17,728 bases of DNA from CAYVJW01 sp964451885 (GCA_964451885.1 CAYVJW010000028.1:1-17728), one strand, 5' to 3'; positions 6,152 to 13,552 are shown, counted from the first letter of the stretch. Numbers and translations: made by a program. The notes: generated by a model from the letters alone, not told the origin.

Positions 6152-8614
6152 ATGAAAAAACAGATTCTTAACCGTTTTGCATTTGTCGTAGGTATCGCGC
6201 TTTTTGCCGCTGTTATCGCTACTCCGCCGCAGTATTTCGCAAAAGTTCTGGGGGAAGAGAATTCTTTTGTGCAAAAGCTCAAGGAACTCAAGATCACGCT
6301 TGGGTTGGATTTGGCGGGGGGGACGGAGCTGGATTATAAGATCGATCTGAATGATGCGATCGCGCAGAACAGTGATGATGATCCCTTGAATGATGTGAAT
6401 CTGAATATTATTTCTGAATCTGTTCGGGATGCTTTGGAGATGAGGATAAATCCTGCGGGTGTTGGAGAAGTATCGGTAAAGAGGTCTCAGATTGACGGGA
6501 AAGAACATGTCCTGGTACAACTACCTCCATCGTCCAATGTTGATAAGGCTAAAAAAGATGCGGAAAAAGATAATCGTCTGGAGTTTTTTGAAGAAGATCC
6601 GGATTTGGCAAAAAAAGCTCGGATAAAAATAGCCGGCCATCTAACTGTTGTAACTTCTCAAAATTGGGAGGAAAAAGTTGAGGAACTGGAAAAAGAAGAA
6701 CATGTTTCCCATGAAAAGGTTGATTTCCGGTATAAAGATCAAGTCAGGGATTCGGATTTCGCGGAGAAATTATTTTCCGGAAACGAAGGCGATATTATTG
6801 AAGAAATCATAGAGACACAAACCGAGGTTACTTATAAGATTGATGCAGAGGGAAATATGCAGATAGATAGTTTTCCGAAATTGGTAGACGCTATCATTAG
6901 AATTTCAGAGAAACGCGATCAGGAGAGAGAAAAACCGGTTCCGGAGAAAGCCCATGCGAGACATATTTTATTCGGTTTCCCCGGCGCGATGCGGGCTTTG
7001 AGTTTGGGAGATTATGAGACTGTGGAGGAGGCGTTGGCGGAGTCTCAGAAAATTATTGATAATCCGGAATCAATCCCGGAAGAGGAAAGGGAGGAAAAAG
7101 TAAAATCGGCGGAAAAATTAATTAAAAAAATCGAAGAATTCCCATATAAATCACAAATTGAGGCGAAGGCAAAAGCCGAGGAAATATTTGAAAAACTCAT
7201 GCTTGAGGGAACGGAAAGTTTTTCCGATCTGGCGAAGAAATATTCCACCGAGCCAAAGGCCAAAACTTCTGGAGGGGATTTGGGGGAATTCGAGCCAGGA
7301 AAGATGGTGATGCCTTTTAGTAATGCAGTTTTTACTTTTGCTAAAAAAACGGGAAAATATGAAGAAGAATCAGAAGTAGAAACATCTCCCGAAGAAGATG
7401 TAATAACAGAGGAAGATTCTTCAGAAATTCAAGAAGAGACTTCTTCTGAGGTTGATGGGAAAGAATCAGAAGTGGAAGAAATTGAGGAAGATCCTTTTGA
7501 ACCTCAGTTGGGATTGGTTCCCGAGATTGTAGAGACAGATTTTGGGTATCATGTGATTGAAGTTTTGGGATATAAGGAAACAGAAACGGAAAAGAAAGCA
7601 GAACCCCAGGTTTCTTATGAAATGATTGCTTGGGATAAAAACGCATTAGGGTGGAAGAAGACAAAGCTGGGAGGCGCTCATCTGGAAAATGCCACCGTCG
7701 GTTATGACCAAGTGGGACAGCCTTTGGTGAATCTTCTTTTTAATGCAGAAGGCGGGGATCTTTTTGCCGAACTTACCGGGACAGTAGCCGCTAAAAGCGG
7801 AGAATGTGACGGAGGAACTTGCCGATTGGGAATTAAAGTAGGAGGCAACTGGATCACTACGCCGACGGTACGGGAAAAGATTTTTGGTCGGCAATCCCAG
7901 ATTACCGGAAACTTTACTTATGATTCCGCCCATCAGTTGGCGGCAGATTTAAATCTCGGAGCCATTGATGCCCCGGTGATTTTGAGCGGCCAGACGACGA
8001 TAAAAGCCGAACTCGGGCAGGACCAGCTGACCAAGAGTTTGAAAGCCGGATTTTGGGGTTTTGTAGCTACGATGTTCTTCATGATTTTGGGATATCGGTT
8101 TGCCGGGGTAATAGCTTCCATTGCTTTGTCTATTTATGCAGCTATTTTTATTACTATTTTAAAAACCTGGCCGGAAAGTTTTGGCGGGCCGATTGTCCTG
8201 ACTTTGGCTGGAATGGCGGGTATCGCCCTTTCTATCGGGTTGGCCGTGGACGGGAATATTTTGATTTTTGAGCGAATGAAGGAAGAGTTCGCAAAACGAA
8301 AAAATATGAACCAAGCGGTAGACCTCGGGTTCAAGCGTGCTTGGACTGCTATAAGGGATTCGAACCTAACGACCCTTCTGACGTGTATTATTTTGTTCAG
8401 CATGGGAAGCTCCATCATAAAAGGATTTGCTATTACCTTGATAGTAGGAACGCTTCTGTCCATGTTTACCGCCGTTACGATTTCACGAAACTTGTTACGC
8501 TTCTTTTTGCTTTTCGATTGTTTCCACAAACCCTGGCTTTTTGGAATCTCGAAAAGTTATGTAACAAAAATAGAAAAAAGCTCAAAGATGAAAATAAGAG
8601 CAAGGGGAAAATAA
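6152..8614 (+). CDS. secD: SecD translocon subunit with inserted parvulin (PpiC) domain
   Basis: SecD works with SecF on the outer face of the SecYEG channel and uses the proton gradient to pull exported proteins across. From the ATG at 6152 the protein is 820 aa. It has a membrane helix (about 8-26), the LGLDLAGG motif (50-57), the first periplasmic region (about 82-125, SESVRDALEMRINPAG), the second periplasmic region (about 485-625) and five C-terminal helices (about 630-790). The last part includes AVDGNILIFERMKEE, the counterpart of the conserved DANVLIFER motif. Residues about 266-475 are a parvulin-type prolyl isomerase domain: ARHILFGF, FSDLAKKYSTEP, SGGDLGEFEPG.MV, then TDFGYHVIEVLGY. 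It carries a 55-residue charged insert after its first strand and a very acidic insert (about 402-451). SecD is normally 400-620 aa. Translation could also begin at a TTG at 6077, but the promoter at 6083 argues against it. There is no SD. Confidence 0.95.
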   Translation: MKKQILNRFAFVVGIALFAAVIATPPQYFAKVLGEENSFVQKLKELKITLGLDLAGGTELDYKIDLNDAIAQNSDDDPLNDVNLNIISESVRDALEMRINPAGVGEVSVKRSQIDGKEHVLVQLPPSSNVDKAKKDAEKDNRLEFFEEDPDLAKKARIKIAGHLTVVTSQNWEEKVEELEKEEHVSHEKVDFRYKDQVRDSDFAEKLFSGNEGDIIEEIIETQTEVTYKIDAEGNMQIDSFPKLVDAIIRISEKRDQEREKPVPEKAHARHILFGFPGAMRALSLGDYETVEEALAESQKIIDNPESIPEEEREEKVKSAEKLIKKIEEFPYKSQIEAKAKAEEIFEKLMLEGTESFSDLAKKYSTEPKAKTSGGDLGEFEPGKMVMPFSNAVFTFAKKTGKYEEESEVETSPEEDVITEEDSSEIQEETSSEVDGKESEVEEIEEDPFEPQLGLVPEIVETDFGYHVIEVLGYKETETEKKAEPQVSYEMIAWDKNALGWKKTKLGGAHLENATVGYDQVGQPLVNLLFNAEGGDLFAELTGTVAAKSGECDGGTCRLGIKVGGNWITTPTVREKIFGRQSQITGNFTYDSAHQLAADLNLGAIDAPVILSGQTTIKAELGQDQLTKSLKAGFWGFVATMFFMILGYRFAGVIASIALSIYAAIFITILKTWPESFGGPIVLTLAGMAGIALSIGLAVDGNILIFERMKEEFAKRKNMNQAVDLGFKRAWTAIRDSNLTTLLTCIILFSMGSSIIKGFAITLIVGTLLSMFTAVTISRNLLRFFLLFDCFHKPWLFGISKSYVTKIEKSSKMKIRARGK

Positions 8615-8640
8615 TTAAAAATTTGAAATTAAAAATTTCC
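8613..8640. repeat. Four 7-mers (two 14-bp units) between secD and secF
   Basis: Two 14-bp units, 8613-8626 and 8627-8640, differ only at their last two bases. Each is two 7-mers (AATTAAA plus AATTTGA or AATTTCC). The repeat starts in the secD TAA and ends three bases before the secF ATG, so it is almost the whole junction. Confidence 0.7.
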
Positions 8641-8643
8641 ATC

Positions 8644-9582
8644 ATGAACATCACAAAACTCCGTAAGCTCTGGTTCACTATTTCTTCCACGCTCGTTATT
8701 ACGAGTATTTTTCTTATGGGTATGCTTAGTTTAAACCTGGGGCTTGATTTTACAGGGGGGGCGAGGTGGGACCTTAAGTTCAATGATCAATCCCTCTACA
8801 CTGAAGCTTCGCCGGACAAGTTATCAATTAACAATGAACAATTAAAGACTTTTTTTGAAGTTCGAGAAGAACTCTCAAAAGAGGTTAAAATTCAGACTTC
8901 TGAAGATGGGGAATATTTGATCACAATTGAAGATTTATCCGATGAACAAATTCAGGCTATTTCGATGGAATTGGAGACACAGTTTGGATCGTTTGAAACA
9001 AAAAGTTATAGGAAGGTAGATGCGACCATCGGGGCGAGTTTCAAGAAAAAATCTGTCTGGGCAATATTGGCGGCTTTAACGGGAATAATTCTTTTTGTGG
9101 CCTATGCCTTTCGAAAAATTCCGGCATCTGTTAATCCCTGGCGTTTTGGAGCTGTGGCGATTGTCGCTCTTTTTCATGACGTGTTGATTGTGTTAGGCGT
9201 TTTTACGATATTAGGATTTATGACAGGAACCGAACTTGACTTAGCTTTCATTACGGCACTTTTGGCAACCGTTGGGTTTTCGGTAAATGATACGATTGTG
9301 ATCCTTGATCGAGTACGGGAAAATGTTCGAACCCAAAAACCCCACGAAACTTTTGAGGATACTATTGAAAAATCCGTTCAACAAACCTTACGGCGGTCAA
9401 TTAACACTTCTATTTCAACGTTATTGCCTTTAGTCGCACTCCTGTTTTTCGGCGCAAAATCTATTTTCTTTTTCGTTCTGGCGTTGACGATCGGGATTGT
9501 GATTGGGACGTATTCATCTATATTTTTGGCTGCTCCGCTTTTGGCTGAGTGGAAGGTGTGGGCGGATGGAAAAGAACAGTGA
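8644..9582 (+). CDS. secF: SecF protein-export membrane subunit
   Basis: SecF partners SecD in the Sec translocon. The 312 aa are a normal length. The start is the ATG at 8644 (MNITKLRKLW); the frame is open further upstream only because it overlaps the end of secD in another frame. Domains: first membrane helix (about 9-31), the LGLDFTGGARWDLKF motif (about 32-46), a periplasmic region (to about 135), then five helices. The conserved FHDVLIVLG and VNDTIVILDRVREN stretches are present. Both are family signatures, and the Asp in FHD matters for proton-driven function in characterised SecF. The stop is TGA. The gene lies 29 bases after secD and 31 bases before the RraB-like gene, with both gaps made of 7-mer repeats and no SD. 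Confidence 0.95.
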   Translation: MNITKLRKLWFTISSTLVITSIFLMGMLSLNLGLDFTGGARWDLKFNDQSLYTEASPDKLSINNEQLKTFFEVREELSKEVKIQTSEDGEYLITIEDLSDEQIQAISMELETQFGSFETKSYRKVDATIGASFKKKSVWAILAALTGIILFVAYAFRKIPASVNPWRFGAVAIVALFHDVLIVLGVFTILGFMTGTELDLAFITALLATVGFSVNDTIVILDRVRENVRTQKPHETFEDTIEKSVQQTLRRSINTSISTLLPLVALLFFGAKSIFFFVLALTIGIVIGTYSSIFLAAPLLAEWKVWADGKEQ

Positions 9583-9584
9583 AT

Positions 9585-9605
9585 AATTAGAAATTATAAA
9601 TTTTA
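9585..9605. repeat. Three AATTNNA 7-mers between secF and the RraB-like gene
   Basis: AATTAGA, AATTATA and AATTTTA lie in tandem at 9585-9605, starting two bases after the secF TGA and ending eight bases before the next ATG. Confidence 0.6.
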
Positions 9606-9613
9606 TTCTATCA

Positions 9614-9913
9614 ATGATTTTACCAAATATTTTCAGACTTCATTCTTCTATTCGTTCTTTAGAGTCCGATGATGTGGATTTTTATTTTTATTTTGACAGT
9701 GAGATAGATGGAGAGAGGCTTATGTTATTTTTAGAACGGAAAGGTTTTGAAATCGTGTGTTTTGAACCTTCAGGTTGTCCAGGAAAGTCCAAATGGGTTT
9801 TGATTGTTTCAAAAAAGATTTTAGAAGATTCTCTTTTTCAAATTTGTAAAGAATTTGATTCTTATGCGAAGAAGTTTAATGGGAAATATGATGGGTATGA
9901 GAGAGAATTGTAA
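9614..9913 (+). CDS. RraB-like domain protein
   Basis: A 99-aa soluble protein with the layout of the RraB family (regulator of ribonuclease E activity B). It has VDFYFYFDSEIDGERLMLFL (a beta-strand followed by a helix that in the family reads like DFYLYFP.E..A), then KGFEI, then WVLIVSKKI, a helix, and the C-terminal KFNGKYDGYE, which matches the family's highly conserved GEYDGWE ending. In Escherichia coli RraB binds RNase E and alters its activity; whether this host has RNase E cannot be seen here, so only the fold is claimed. No SD. It sits 31 bases after secF and 12 bases before ung, probably in the same transcript. Confidence 0.65.
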   Translation: MILPNIFRLHSSIRSLESDDVDFYFYFDSEIDGERLMLFLERKGFEIVCFEPSGCPGKSKWVLIVSKKILEDSLFQICKEFDSYAKKFNGKYDGYEREL

Positions 9914-9925
9914 AACTATATATGT

Positions 9926-10615
9926 ATGCCCAAATCTCCTACCGATCCTCAAATTGATCCAAGTTGGATGGAAGTGATTCATGATGAATTCCAGAAGCCT
10001 TATTTTCAGGACTTGAAGCAATTTATTTTGGCAGAAATTAATGGTGGAAAAACGATATATCCGCCTTCCGGGCAGATTTTTAATGCTTTTAATAAATGCC
10101 CTTTTGATAGGACAAAAGTGGTGATTCTCGGACAGGACCCATATCACGGGCCGGGGCAGGCGCATGGACTTTGTTTTTCGGTAAATAAAGGAGTACCTCT
10201 TCCGCCTTCTTTACAAAATATTTATAAAGAGCTTCATGATGATTTGGGACGCAAGATCCCAAACCACGGAAATTTAGAACATTGGACTGAGCAAGGCGTG
10301 TTGCTTCTCAACGCTACGTTAACGGTTCGAAGGTCTCAGGCTGCATCCCATGCTGGAAAAGGATGGGAGATTTTTACCGAACGGGTAATTAAAGAAATTT
10401 CCGACCGGCTGGAGGGGGTGGTTTTTCTTCTTTGGGGCAGATATGCGCAAGATAAAGGGGCTATTATTGATACAAAGAAGCATTATGTCCTGAAAGCCCC
10501 GCATCCTTCTCCGTTTTCCGCCCATAGCGGTTTTTTTGGCTGCAAGCACTTTTCCCAGGCAAATCAGATTTTGGAGTTTTCGGGGAAGGGATGGATTGAT
10601 TGGGAGATAAAATAA
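9926..10615 (+). CDS. ung: Uracil-DNA glycosylase, family 1
   Basis: The enzyme removes uracil from DNA, starting base-excision repair of deaminated cytosine. The 229 aa are the family's normal length. The catalytic motif GQDPYHGPGQAHGLCFSV starts at residue 69, with Asp71 activating water. The Tyr in GQDPYHG guards the pocket and excludes thymine. LLNATLTV (127-134) matches the family LLN..LTV motif with its uracil-binding Asn. The DNA-intercalation loop HPSPFSAHSGFFGCKHFS begins at His192/His193, whose catalytic member lies in HPSP; the usual Leu of HPSPLS is Phe here, as in some other members. The ATG at 9926 lies 12 bases after the RraB-like gene. No SD. It converges on the redox operon. 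Confidence 0.95.
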   Translation: MPKSPTDPQIDPSWMEVIHDEFQKPYFQDLKQFILAEINGGKTIYPPSGQIFNAFNKCPFDRTKVVILGQDPYHGPGQAHGLCFSVNKGVPLPPSLQNIYKELHDDLGRKIPNHGNLEHWTEQGVLLLNATLTVRRSQAASHAGKGWEIFTERVIKEISDRLEGVVFLLWGRYAQDKGAIIDTKKHYVLKAPHPSPFSAHSGFFGCKHFSQANQILEFSGKGWIDWEIK

Positions 10616-10650
10616 GTGGCAAGAATAGAACACTTCCGACTTCCACATTC

Positions 10651-10690
10651 AAAAAATTCCCCGGTGTACAGCCTAAGCCATGCACCGAGG
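10651..10690 (-). terminator. Intrinsic terminator of the redox operon
   Basis: The stem pairs 10659-10668 with 10681-10690 (CGGTG with CACCG at the core, one mismatch and one G-T pair near the ends). It is followed on the minus strand by GGAATTTTTT. It begins 23 bases after the nrfD stop. Confidence 0.75.
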
Positions 10691-10712
10691 ACGCTCTTAT
10701 TAACGGAAGATT

Positions 10713-11900
10713 TCAGGACAAACTGCTGGCCTCTTCCTCCGGCGGATCAAAAACCGGGATAAACCGAGTAATGATCGCGTAGATGAGGAAAGGCATCAGC
10801 ATGATGCAAAATGCGGGAATGATTCCTTCCTTAGCAAACCATTCGAAGTGATAGGTTGCAAACCCGCGTTCAGATTTTGAGAGAAGCTGACCCCCAATCA
10901 CTACGTTGAAGCGCATGAACAGGACCTGAAGCACAAGCAACAGGCTGGCGAGATTCGCCATTACCAGCATCATCCGATCCGACAAGCGCTTGAACACAAT
11001 ACCCACTGACAGCAGAACGAGTGGGATTCCTGACAAAATCCCCATCTGCCCCACCACATAGGAGTAAAAAAGCGGTCCCTTTAGCAAAGGGCCAATCAAC
11101 TTCCAGTGGTGGGTGTCTTCATTGAACACATATGCGACCTCCCACAGTTCGAGAACAATCGTCAGAAGGAAAGCTGCGAAAATATGCTCCATCAGTTTCC
11201 TGACAATGAGATAATCGCTCGCATTGCCGTTCCACTTTCTGATTACTGTGTACAGCAGGAACAACATAGCCATACCACTAACAATGGCCGACATGATGAA
11301 GATGATCGGCTGCAAGGGAGTAGCCCACCAAGCAACGGCTTTAACGCTGCCAAAAACATACCCCACGTAGCCGTGAAGCACGAATGCCGTCGGAATACCG
11401 AGCACCGACAACACCGTAAAAAGCCTTTCATCCGCCTTAGCTGATGCTTCAGTGTAATCATACACACCCAACGTTAGAACTTTCCAGAAGAAGTTTCCGG
11501 TTTCATTCGCCTTACGGATGAAATGCAACCGGTAGGTCAGCCACAATTCCATGCTTAAGAGGAGCATGTAAGCCCCGTAAACGTAACCGAACAAGCTCAT
11601 CGGAGATGTTAAATTGGGAGTGATGAGGATGTTAAACGCCCTTTGCGGCTGTCCTAAATGGATAAGCAGCGGCACACCGGCAACCAGCCCGAAACAAAAA
11701 GATACTACTAAAGCGAAACGGGCAAGGGGCCGAAACTCGCATACTCCAAACACATGACACAGAGACGAGAGCGCGAATGCCCCTGCGACCAAACCAGTGA
11801 TGTACGGATACATCACAATCATCAATGACCAGTCTATGTGGAGGTTGTTTGGAAAGACGTAGTTGACCAGGGAATCTCCGGGAAGTGAATACTGCATCAT
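10713..11900 (-). CDS. NrfD/PsrC-family membrane subunit
   Basis: An integral membrane protein of 395 aa with eight to ten hydrophobic helices, of the NrfD/PsrC family. These subunits exchange electrons between the membrane quinone pool and a partner Fe-S protein. Recognisable parts are the N-terminal WSLMIVMYPYITGLVAGAFA with the charged/aromatic face of helix 1, LIHLGQPQRAFNIL, which matches the family's conserved LG.P.R motif, and LHGYVGYVFGSVKA. The start is the ATG at 11900, overlapping the Fe-S gene's TGA as ATGA; an immediately following ATG is an alternative. A strong GGAGG lies just upstream. The frame is open to 11933, but that would only overlap the previous gene. The pairing with a Tat-type Fe-S protein and a cytochrome c recalls DsrJOP, NrfBCD and TtrBC-like modules; the exact subfamily cannot be told by eye. 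Confidence 0.9.
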   Translation of the reverse strand: MMQYSLPGDSLVNYVFPNNLHIDWSLMIVMYPYITGLVAGAFALSSLCHVFGVCEFRPLARFALVVSFCFGLVAGVPLLIHLGQPQRAFNILITPNLTSPMSLFGYVYGAYMLLLSMELWLTYRLHFIRKANETGNFFWKVLTLGVYDYTEASAKADERLFTVLSVLGIPTAFVLHGYVGYVFGSVKAVAWWATPLQPIIFIMSAIVSGMAMLFLLYTVIRKWNGNASDYLIVRKLMEHIFAAFLLTIVLELWEVAYVFNEDTHHWKLIGPLLKGPLFYSYVVGQMGILSGIPLVLLSVGIVFKRLSDRMMLVMANLASLLLVLQVLFMRFNVVIGGQLLSKSERGFATYHFEWFAKEGIIPAFCIMLMPFLIYAIITRFIPVFDPPEEEASSLS

Positions 11901-12634
11901 ATCGCCTCCTTCGGCAACTGAATGTAAAGGCATCGAGGATCAGTGTGCATGGCCGGTTTGAGTACCAGCCACCGATTCGCCTTGAAGATTTTCGCCACCT
12001 CGCTCGCCGGATCATTCAGATCTCCGAAAAGCCGGGCTTTCCCGGGACAAACGGTGACGCAAGCTGGAAGTTTGCCGCGTTTGACCCGGTGGTAGCACCA
12101 GGTGCACTTGTCGGCGATCTTCTTCTCTGGATTGATGAAACGGGCTCCGTACGGACAGTTCTGGACACAATACCCGCACCCGAGACAACGCTGAGGATCA
12201 ACCAGAACAAACCCCTCCGGGGACCTAAAAGTAGCTCCCACCGGACACCCTTTCACACACGGGGATTTCCGGCAATGGTTACAAAGCTTGGGGACAAACC
12301 ATCCGTCCTCGCTTGCCTGGCTGACTTCTTCCGGAACTTCCCTGAAACCAAGTTTGCCGCCTTTTGGGGAATCTACATATACCCCTTCATCGGTGCGAAC
12401 ATAGCGTTCCACCCACGTCCGAAAAAATCCTGTCGGCACGTTGTTTTCTGCACTGCAGGCGCGTACACAGTTGCCGCACCCGATGCACTTGCCGATGTCC
12501 ACGACAAAAGCAAGCCCCCCTTTCTGCTGTAGTAATCTTCCTACAGCCGGAGAAGGGCGAACCACCAACAAGACAGTGGCGGCCGCTGTACCTTCCAGTA
12601 GCCGTTTCAGAAACTGCCTTCGCTTCTTGTTCAT
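11897..12634 (-). CDS. Tat-exported four-cluster ferredoxin subunit (NrfC/DsrO-like)
   Basis: 245 aa with an N-terminal twin-arginine signal: KKRRQFLK (3-10), then a hydrophobic stretch (about 16-26) and RPSPAVG. Sixteen cysteines sit in four groups: 50/53/56/60, 118/121/126/130, 150/153/156/160 and 177/180/192/196. This is the standard arrangement for four [4Fe-4S] clusters in electron-transfer subunits of the DmsB/NrfC/PsrB/DsrO type. It should pass electrons between the NrfD membrane subunit and the cytochrome, on the outer face of the membrane. The ATG at 12634 follows GGGAGA by five bases; the frame is open 15 codons further up, but that part overlaps the cytochrome gene. Spacing is 19 bases from the cytochrome stop, and there is a 4-base overlap with nrfD. 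No molybdopterin catalytic subunit is present. Confidence 0.92.
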   Translation of the reverse strand: MNKKRRQFLKRLLEGTAAATVLLVVRPSPAVGRLLQQKGGLAFVVDIGKCIGCGNCVRACSAENNVPTGFFRTWVERYVRTDEGVYVDSPKGGKLGFREVPEEVSQASEDGWFVPKLCNHCRKSPCVKGCPVGATFRSPEGFVLVDPQRCLGCGYCVQNCPYGARFINPEKKIADKCTWCYHRVKRGKLPACVTVCPGKARLFGDLNDPASEVAKIFKANRWLVLKPAMHTDPRCLYIQLPKEAI

Positions 12635-12653
12635 GGTATTCTCCCTTCTTGGT

Positions 12654-13160
12654 TTACAGTTCGGGATCATGATAATCATGACATTTGCTGCACTGAGTAG
12701 TGGATTTTACTTTCCTGTGCAGCCTCCCCTTAATCCGGGAAAATTTTCGGCTTTCCGGATCCATCTGAGGGAAATCTGCCGGCCGGCTGACCAAAAGAGC
12801 ATGGCAGCTCAGGCAGGCTTCGCGGGAATCGTCAATCAACATGTCGCTGATTTTGCTTTCCCCCTTAACATGGCCGGCCAAAGAGCCGTGGCAAGACTCG
12901 CATGAAAGCGATTTGTGTCCGATTTTCAGTTCGGACTCCATCATCTCCTCATGCTGTTCCTTATGGCAATCTATGCAGGATTCATTGCCCCCATACTTCA
13001 TCGGCTGCTCAGCCAATTCTACGAATGCATCCGTGCGATACGATTCTTTCGAGCTCCAACTGTCGGGCTTAGCCAAAGTTCTAATCAAGATGACCCCGAT
13101 AAGAACAACGACCATCACCCCCAGGAGTCGAGATTGGAATGTCTTCAACGGACATTTCAT
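12654..13160 (-). CDS. Membrane-anchored tetraheme cytochrome c
   Basis: 168 aa with one N-terminal membrane helix (about 10-29) and no obvious cleavage site, then four covalent heme sites: CIDCH (62-66), CESCH (87-91), CLSCH (116-120) and CSKCH (157-161). Additional His residues (for example 70, 82, 97, 148 and 164) are candidates for the distal ligands. It is first in the redox operon and would sit outside the membrane next to the Tat-exported Fe-S protein. DsrJ, which has the same neighbours in DsrJOP, has three hemes, and NrfH/NapC proteins have a different spacing, so I leave the subfamily open. An AAAGGAGT lies seven bases before the ATG. Cytochrome c maturation genes are not in the window. 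Confidence 0.92.
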   Translation of the reverse strand: MKCPLKTFQSRLLGVMVVVLIGVILIRTLAKPDSWSSKESYRTDAFVELAEQPMKYGGNESCIDCHKEQHEEMMESELKIGHKSLSCESCHGSLAGHVKGESKISDMLIDDSREACLSCHALLVSRPADFPQMDPESRKFSRIKGRLHRKVKSTTQCSKCHDYHDPEL

Positions 13161-13425
13161 AGCCGTACTCCTTTCTGTTGAAAGATGATGAAAACTTCTG
13201 TGAGTCCTTCTTCTAACTTATTTTAATGCTTCCGTTAATGTCAAAGAGCAGATAAAGCCAACCAACACTCAAGGTGAGTGATGTATTGTACCCGTTTTGA
13301 CCTTGCCATCCTGCCTTCTCGGGAAGGCGGTTGTACAAAAAAGCAAAACGTTGTGGGATTTGTATATTAAGTTGTTAAATTCGTCAACAAAAAAACTTTA
13401 TTTCATCTAAGATTTTTTTTATAAT
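13161..13425. other. Non-coding upstream region of the redox operon
   Basis: This stretch holds no convincing gene. It contains the cytochrome SD, the possible promoter at 13215-13244, and a small GC-rich hairpin, GCCTTC-TCGG-GAAGGC (13313-13328), with no T-run after it. From about 13370 the sequence becomes strongly AT-rich, marking the left edge of the GC-richer redox block. Confidence 0.5.
13215..13244 (-). promoter_or_regulatory. Possible promoter of the redox operon
   Basis: On the minus strand TTGACA (13244-13239) is followed, after 18 bases, by TAAGTT (13220-13215), which is only a 3 of 6 match to the -10 box. The leader would be about 48 bases. The -35 is convincing; the -10 is weak. 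Confidence 0.3.
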
Positions 13426-13453
13426 TTGACAATCTAGTGTAAATAAGTATAAA
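13426..13453 (+). promoter_or_regulatory. Plus-strand promoter with no gene behind it
   Basis: TTGACA at 13426-13431, 16 bases, TATAAA at 13448-13453. It is a near-consensus promoter whose transcript would start near 13460 and meet the hairpin terminator at 13526-13552. Confidence 0.5.
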
Positions 13454-13459
13454 AAAAGG

Positions 13460-13552
13460 TAAGTTTATTAAAAAAATACCTAAAAAAAGATTATAAAGTT
13501 TTGATATCACCAGTTCTGCAAAAAGGCGGGCTCGCCCAAAGCCCGCTTTTTT
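13460..13552 (+). ncRNA. Candidate small RNA of about 93 bases
   Basis: Bounded by the promoter at 13426-13453 and the intrinsic terminator at 13526-13552, with no ORF between. The 5' part can form a weak hairpin (AGGTA 13457-13461 with TACCT 13477-13481). The middle is A-rich and probably single-stranded, and the 3' end is a GC-rich terminator stem followed by six T. It is antisense to nothing annotated. This is inferred from signals only. Confidence 0.35.
13520..13552. terminator. Bidirectional intrinsic terminator
   Basis: GCGGGCT (13526-13532) pairs with AGCCCGC (13540-13546) around a 7-base loop. Six T follow on the plus strand (13547-13552) and five T follow on the minus strand (13524-13520). 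It ends the hydrolase transcript, whose stop is at 13556, and could end a plus-strand small RNA. Confidence 0.85.

Noticed and set aside
8354..8365. GATTCGAACC, resembling a tRNA T-loop on the minus strand
   Set aside because: The flanking bases do not form a 5-bp T-stem or a cloverleaf, and the site lies in the conserved secD coding sequence (IRDSNLTT).
8341..8643. N-terminal extension of SecF by 101 residues
   Set aside because: It overlaps the end of secD in another frame; the SecF family start matches the ATG at 8644.
9580..9582. Possible recoding of TGA as glycine
   Set aside because: TGA ends secF where the family normally ends, and it ends the Fe-S gene in an ATGA overlap with a strong SD for nrfD, so TGA is a stop here.
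11901..11933. Eleven extra N-terminal residues of NrfD
   Set aside because: They overlap the Fe-S gene, and the GGAGG sits correctly for the ATG at 11900 or the one right after it.
11885..12905. Long plus-strand frames opposite the Fe-S and cytochrome genes
   Set aside because: They are shadows of the GC-richer redox genes; the minus-strand frames carry unmistakable Cys and heme motifs.
13313..13328. GC-rich hairpin upstream of the redox operon as a terminator
   Set aside because: The stem is only six base pairs, and no T-run follows it directly on the plus strand; no gene ends nearby.
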